Position numbers and translations under genes: made by a program. From NCBI GenBank assembly GCA_007130355.1, contig SLSQ01000313.1, positions 1 to 16,660 of the forward strand: a DNA stretch of 16,660 nucleotides. The letters run 5' to 3'. Below the pieces are notes generated by a model. That model was not told the DNA's origin, did not search any database, and saw nothing but the letters and a program-made list of their open reading frames with translations. The DNA is from Trueperaceae bacterium (GTDB taxonomy: Bacteria > Deinococcota > Deinococci > Deinococcales > Trueperaceae). Positions 14,814-16,660 of this stretch are shown here, in pieces. Each line of letters begins with the position of its first letter. Position 1 is the stretch's first letter.

Positions 14814-14953
14814 GGTCGCTCCACTTCCTGGGACTCGGGGCGGCGTGGCACGCGAACGCGCCGACCGGACGCGGCGGCGTCGGTCGGCGCGGATTCGGCT
14901 CGTCGGTTCGGATCGGTCGGTCGCCGCGGCGACCGCCTGGAGAGCTTCTGCAC
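14810..14953 (-). CDS. pyr operon leader peptide (47 aa)
   Basis: GTG at 14953 is preceded by AAGGAG with 5-nt spacing. The frame runs 47 codons and ends in TGA at 14812-14810, overlapping the pyrR ATG as ATGA. The peptide starts MQKLSRRSPRRPTD and is Arg/Pro/Ala-rich with no recognisable fold, so it is probably made for the act of translation. Its SD lies in the 3' base of the PyrR-binding hairpin. Its codons run through the strong hairpin at 14858-14890, so translating ribosomes would melt that hairpin. A leader ORF in a PyrR-controlled operon has, as I recall, been proposed for Thermus. The reading is direct; the regulatory role is inferred. Confidence 0.6.
   Translation of the reverse strand: MQKLSRRSPRRPTDPNRRAESAPTDAAASGRRVRVPRRPESQEVERP
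14858..14890 (-). terminator. Candidate attenuator hairpin in the pyr leader ORF
   Basis: On the minus strand, GCGCCGACCG pairs perfectly with CGGTCGGCGC (10 bp), and an inner ACG/CGT extension surrounds a CCGCCG loop. It is followed by GTTCG, only a weak U-run. It sits inside the leader ORF and 45 nt before pyrR, the expected place for an attenuator. Confidence 0.5.
14919..14934 (-). other. Second hairpin in the pyr leader ORF
   Basis: GGTCGC-CGCG-GCGACC is a perfect 16-bp palindrome on either strand, between the PyrR hairpin and the larger attenuator-like hairpin. It may be a pausing hairpin or part of an alternative fold. Confidence 0.45.
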
Positions 14954-14960
14954 GTTCGCT

Positions 14961-14991
14961 CCTTCCCGGCCTCTCGGGACCGGATTAAAGG
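14961..14991 (-). promoter_or_regulatory. PyrR-binding RNA hairpin
   Basis: The minus-strand RNA forms an upper stem CCGGUC/GGCCGG (14983-14978 with 14971-14966) with hexaloop CCGAGA, matching the PyrR CNGNGA loop rule. Below is an asymmetric bulge (UAAU opposite G). The lower stem is CCUU/AAGG (14991-14988 with 14964-14961). This matches the known architecture of PyrR-binding loops in Bacillus and, including the GUCC..GAGAGGC core, much of their conserved sequence. AAGG of the lower stem is also the start of the leader ORF's AAGGAG Shine-Dalgarno, so PyrR binding should block ribosome entry. Confidence 0.88.
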
Positions 14992-14998
14992 TCGGCGC

Positions 14999-15028
14999 AC
15001 GCTACCGTCCGGGCCGGTTCCGGCGCAA
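14999..15028 (-). promoter_or_regulatory. pyr operon promoter
   Basis: The minus strand has TTGCGC (15028-15023), an 18-nt spacer, and TAGCGT (15004-14999, TANNNT). The start would be near 14992, placing the PyrR hairpin at the very 5' end of the transcript. The -35 match is partial. Confidence 0.5.
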
Positions 15029-15048
15029 GCGGCGACGGGCCCTCGTGG

Positions 15049-15054
15049 TAGCCT
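15049..15054 (+). promoter_or_regulatory. -10 box of the UPF0173 gene
   Basis: TAGCCT (TANNNT) predicts a start near 15061, leaving about a 50-nt leader with TGGAGGTGCC before the ATG. It is back-to-back with the pyr promoter, and the two -35 regions overlap near 15025. No good -35 hexamer is seen. Confidence 0.4.
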
Positions 15055-15110
15055 CGCGGCACGATGCGCGTCGGGCGTGCCCGGCGGCCAACGCCGTTCC
15101 TGGAGGTGCC

Positions 15111-15788
15111 ATGCGAATCACGTTCCTCGGCCACGCGGCGGTCCGGCTGCGGATCGGCGCGGCCGACGTCCTGATCGACCCGTTCCTCGACGACAACCCC
15201 CTCGCCGGCGCCAAGGCCGGCGATCTCGCCCCGACGCACGTGCTGCTGACGCACGGGCACCCCGACCACGTGGGCGACACGGTCGCGCTCGCGCGACGGA
15301 CGGGGGCCACGGTCGTCGCCGCGGTCGAGGTGGCGGCGTGGATCGGAGCTCAGGGGGTCGAGGACGCGGTCGGCATCAACATGGGCGGGGGCATCGACCT
15401 CGGCTTCGGCCGGGTGTCGTTGCACCCGGCCTGGCACTCGAGCTCGCTGCCCGACGGCTCGTACGGCGGGATGCCGGGCGGGCTGCTGATCCAGGCGGAG
15501 GGCCGGAGCGTCTACCACGCCGGCGACACCGCGCTGTTCAGCGATCTCGCGCTGGTCGGACGGCGCGGCCTCGATCTCGCCTTCGTCCCGATCGGCGACC
15601 ACTTCACGATGGGTCCGGACGACGCCCTCGAGGCGGTGCGCCTGCTCGCCCCGAAGCGGGTGGTTCCGGTGCACTACGACACCTTCCCGCCGATCCGGCA
15701 GGACGCCCACGCCTTCGCGGTCCGCGTCGAACGGGAGACCGACGCCCTCGCGCAGGTCCTCGCCCCCGGCGACGACCTGGACCTCTAG
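15111..15788 (+). CDS. UPF0173 metal-dependent hydrolase (metallo-beta-lactamase fold)
   Basis: The 225-aa product is a compact metallo-beta-lactamase-fold hydrolase of the UPF0173/YtkL type. The substrate is unknown in the family as I know it. The dinuclear metal motif HGHPDH (H48, H50, D52, H53) is intact. Further expected ligands are in HPAWHSSS, YHAGDT and VPVHYDTFPPI. The N-terminus MRITFLGHAAVRL is the usual family start. The ATG has TGGAGGT 3 nt upstream. It is divergent from the pyr operon, and a kinase gene starts 18 nt after its stop, suggesting co-transcription. No signal peptide is visible, so it is probably cytosolic. Confidence 0.93.
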   Translation: MRITFLGHAAVRLRIGAADVLIDPFLDDNPLAGAKAGDLAPTHVLLTHGHPDHVGDTVALARRTGATVVAAVEVAAWIGAQGVEDAVGINMGGGIDLGFGRVSLHPAWHSSSLPDGSYGGMPGGLLIQAEGRSVYHAGDTALFSDLALVGRRGLDLAFVPIGDHFTMGPDDALEAVRLLAPKRVVPVHYDTFPPIRQDAHAFAVRVERETDALAQVLAPGDDLDL

Positions 15789-15806
15789 GGCGCCGGCGAG
15801 CGGCGC

Positions 15807-16660
15807 GTGCCCGAACCCGATCACGACCCGACCGTCCCCCACGGGTACCGGATCCTGCACCGGCTCGGATCGGGCCAGACCGCGAACGTGCACCTGGCTC
15901 GCCACGCGCGCTACGGGAAGGTCGCGCTCAAGCTGCCCCGCCCGGAGATCGAGGAACGTCCCGTCCTCAGGCGCATGTTCGAGAACGAGGTGATGATCAC
16001 CCTGCGACTCGACCATCCGCACGTGGTGCGCGGGCTGGACGGGCACCCGACCGGGTCCGGCGCCTACCTGGCGCTCGAGATGTGCTCCGGCGGCACGCTC
16101 GACCAGGCGCTCCTGGAACGGGGGCGGCTCCCGTTGTCCGAGGCGATCCGCCTGGTGAGCGAGGTGGCCGAAGGCTTGGCGTACGCCCACGGACGGAAGG
16201 TCCTGCACCGCGACGTGAAGCCGGCGAACGTCTTCCTCGACGACGGCGGCCGCGCCAAGCTCGGCGACTTCGGCACCGGCGTCTTCTTCGGCGCCGACGA
16301 CGCCGAACGGGTCGGCACCGCCTTCTACATGGCCCCGGAGATCTTCGAGGGGGGCGCGTCGACCGTACGCAGCGACGTGTACGCGCTCGGCGTGCTCGCC
16401 TACGAGGTCCTGACCGGCCAGCGCCCGTTCCGCGGCGAGACGTTCGACGCCCTGATGCACGCCCATCTCGGAGGCCTGCTGCGCGATCCGGCGTCGCTGC
16501 GCCCCGAACTCCCCAAGGAGGCGGCCCGGGTGGTCCGGACCGCCCTCGCCCGGCTCCCCGCCCGCCGGCACGACGGCGTCGACGCCTTTCTGACGGCGTG
16601 GTACGCGGCCGGCGCTTCGCAGGCCGGTACGGCCGCGGGCGCCCCGGCGGCCGCGGGCCC
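15807..16660 (+). CDS. Hanks-type Ser/Thr protein kinase (3' part outside the window)
   Basis: The open frame runs off the window (284 codons plus 2 nt). The kinase domain is complete: Gly-loop GSGQTANVHLA (21-31), VALK (K42), alpha-C Glu E61, HRDVKPAN (134-141), DFG (154-156), APE (176-178) and SDVYALGVLAYE (D190). The catalytic residues are all present. The activation segment between DFG and APE is short and has only two Thr and no Ser. After about residue 265 the sequence becomes Ala/Gly-rich, probably a linker to an unseen C-terminal domain. The start is GTG at 15807, the only start codon after an in-frame TAG that is the upstream gene's own stop. The SD is weak, so translation may be coupled to the UPF0173 gene. 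Substrates are unknown. Confidence 0.92.
   Translation, partial: MPEPDHDPTVPHGYRILHRLGSGQTANVHLARHARYGKVALKLPRPEIEERPVLRRMFENEVMITLRLDHPHVVRGLDGHPTGSGAYLALEMCSGGTLDQALLERGRLPLSEAIRLVSEVAEGLAYAHGRKVLHRDVKPANVFLDDGGRAKLGDFGTGVFFGADDAERVGTAFYMAPEIFEGGASTVRSDVYALGVLAYEVLTGQRPFRGETFDALMHAHLGGLLRDPASLRPELPKEAARVVRTALARLPARRHDGVDAFLTAWYAAGASQAGTAAGAPAAAG

Noticed and set aside
14254..15000. N-terminal extension of pyrB in the same frame, through pyrR and the leader
   Set aside because: This part has no carbamoyltransferase similarity and lies over the well-supported pyrR. The GTGA overlap at 14250 is the normal coupled start.
15064..15170. Small ORF starting at the ATG 10 nt after TAGCCT, upstream of and overlapping UPF0173
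   Set aside because: It is in a different frame with no SD. Spacing of 9 nt to the -10 box is long for a leaderless start and the product is Arg/Pro-rich. It could not be supported.
14985..16571. Long minus-strand open frame antisense to UPF0173 and the kinase
   Set aside because: Both plus-strand products have complete catalytic motifs; the antisense frame shows none.
1..16660. tRNA/rRNA genes, CRISPR arrays, insertion sequences, prophage or attachment sites
   Set aside because: No cloverleaf-like segments with CCA ends, regularly spaced repeats, transposase motifs or integrase genes were seen; all gene-sized regions are accounted for by chromosomal housekeeping genes.

Overview
The window is very GC-rich, gene-dense bacterial chromosome with no mobile elements, tRNA or rRNA genes, or CRISPR arrays. 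Three things suggest a Deinococcota-type bacterium (a Truepera, Deinococcus or Thermus relative): a LysN-like aminotransferase, a pyrR-pyrB-pyrC cluster led by a PyrR hairpin and a leader ORF, and several genes whose start codon lies only 6-7 nt after a TANNNT -10 box (leaderless architecture). The lineage is inferred. Actinobacteria also use TANNNT and leaderless mRNAs, so only database comparison would settle it.

Layout. 1-2203: cca (minus; CCA-adding tRNA nucleotidyltransferase with HD domain) and coaE (plus; dephospho-CoA kinase) are divergent around a short region with a tandem repeat and a palindrome. 2217-6137: a secreted DUF3352-like protein and transketolase lie in tandem on the minus strand, separated by a perfect GC hairpin terminator. 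6281-6845: a hotdog acyl-CoA thioesterase (minus) is divergent from bioY (plus). 6846-10742: bioY, a LysN-like aminotransferase and a membrane Fe-S/heme reductase of the EMO/FadF type form a tight operon (4-nt overlap, then a 13-nt gap). 10778-11422: a Sco1/SenC copper chaperone has its own leaderless promoter and a terminator that contains its stop codon. 11493-11756: a small unknown protein (minus) follows a structured leader.

12008-15028 is the most interesting part. It holds a minus-strand pyrimidine operon with the order promoter, PyrR-binding hairpin, 47-codon leader ORF, pyrR (regulator), pyrB (aspartate carbamoyltransferase), pyrC (dihydroorotase). Every junction from the leader ORF onward is a 4-nt ATGA or GTGA overlap. 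The lower stem of the PyrR hairpin covers part of the leader ORF's Shine-Dalgarno sequence, and a strong hairpin lies inside the leader ORF. This suggests that PyrR blocks leader translation, which would then allow attenuation and/or stop coupled translation of the operon.

15111-15788 encodes a UPF0173 metallo-hydrolase, divergent from the pyr operon. 15807 to the window end encodes a Hanks-type Ser/Thr kinase that is cut off by the window edge.
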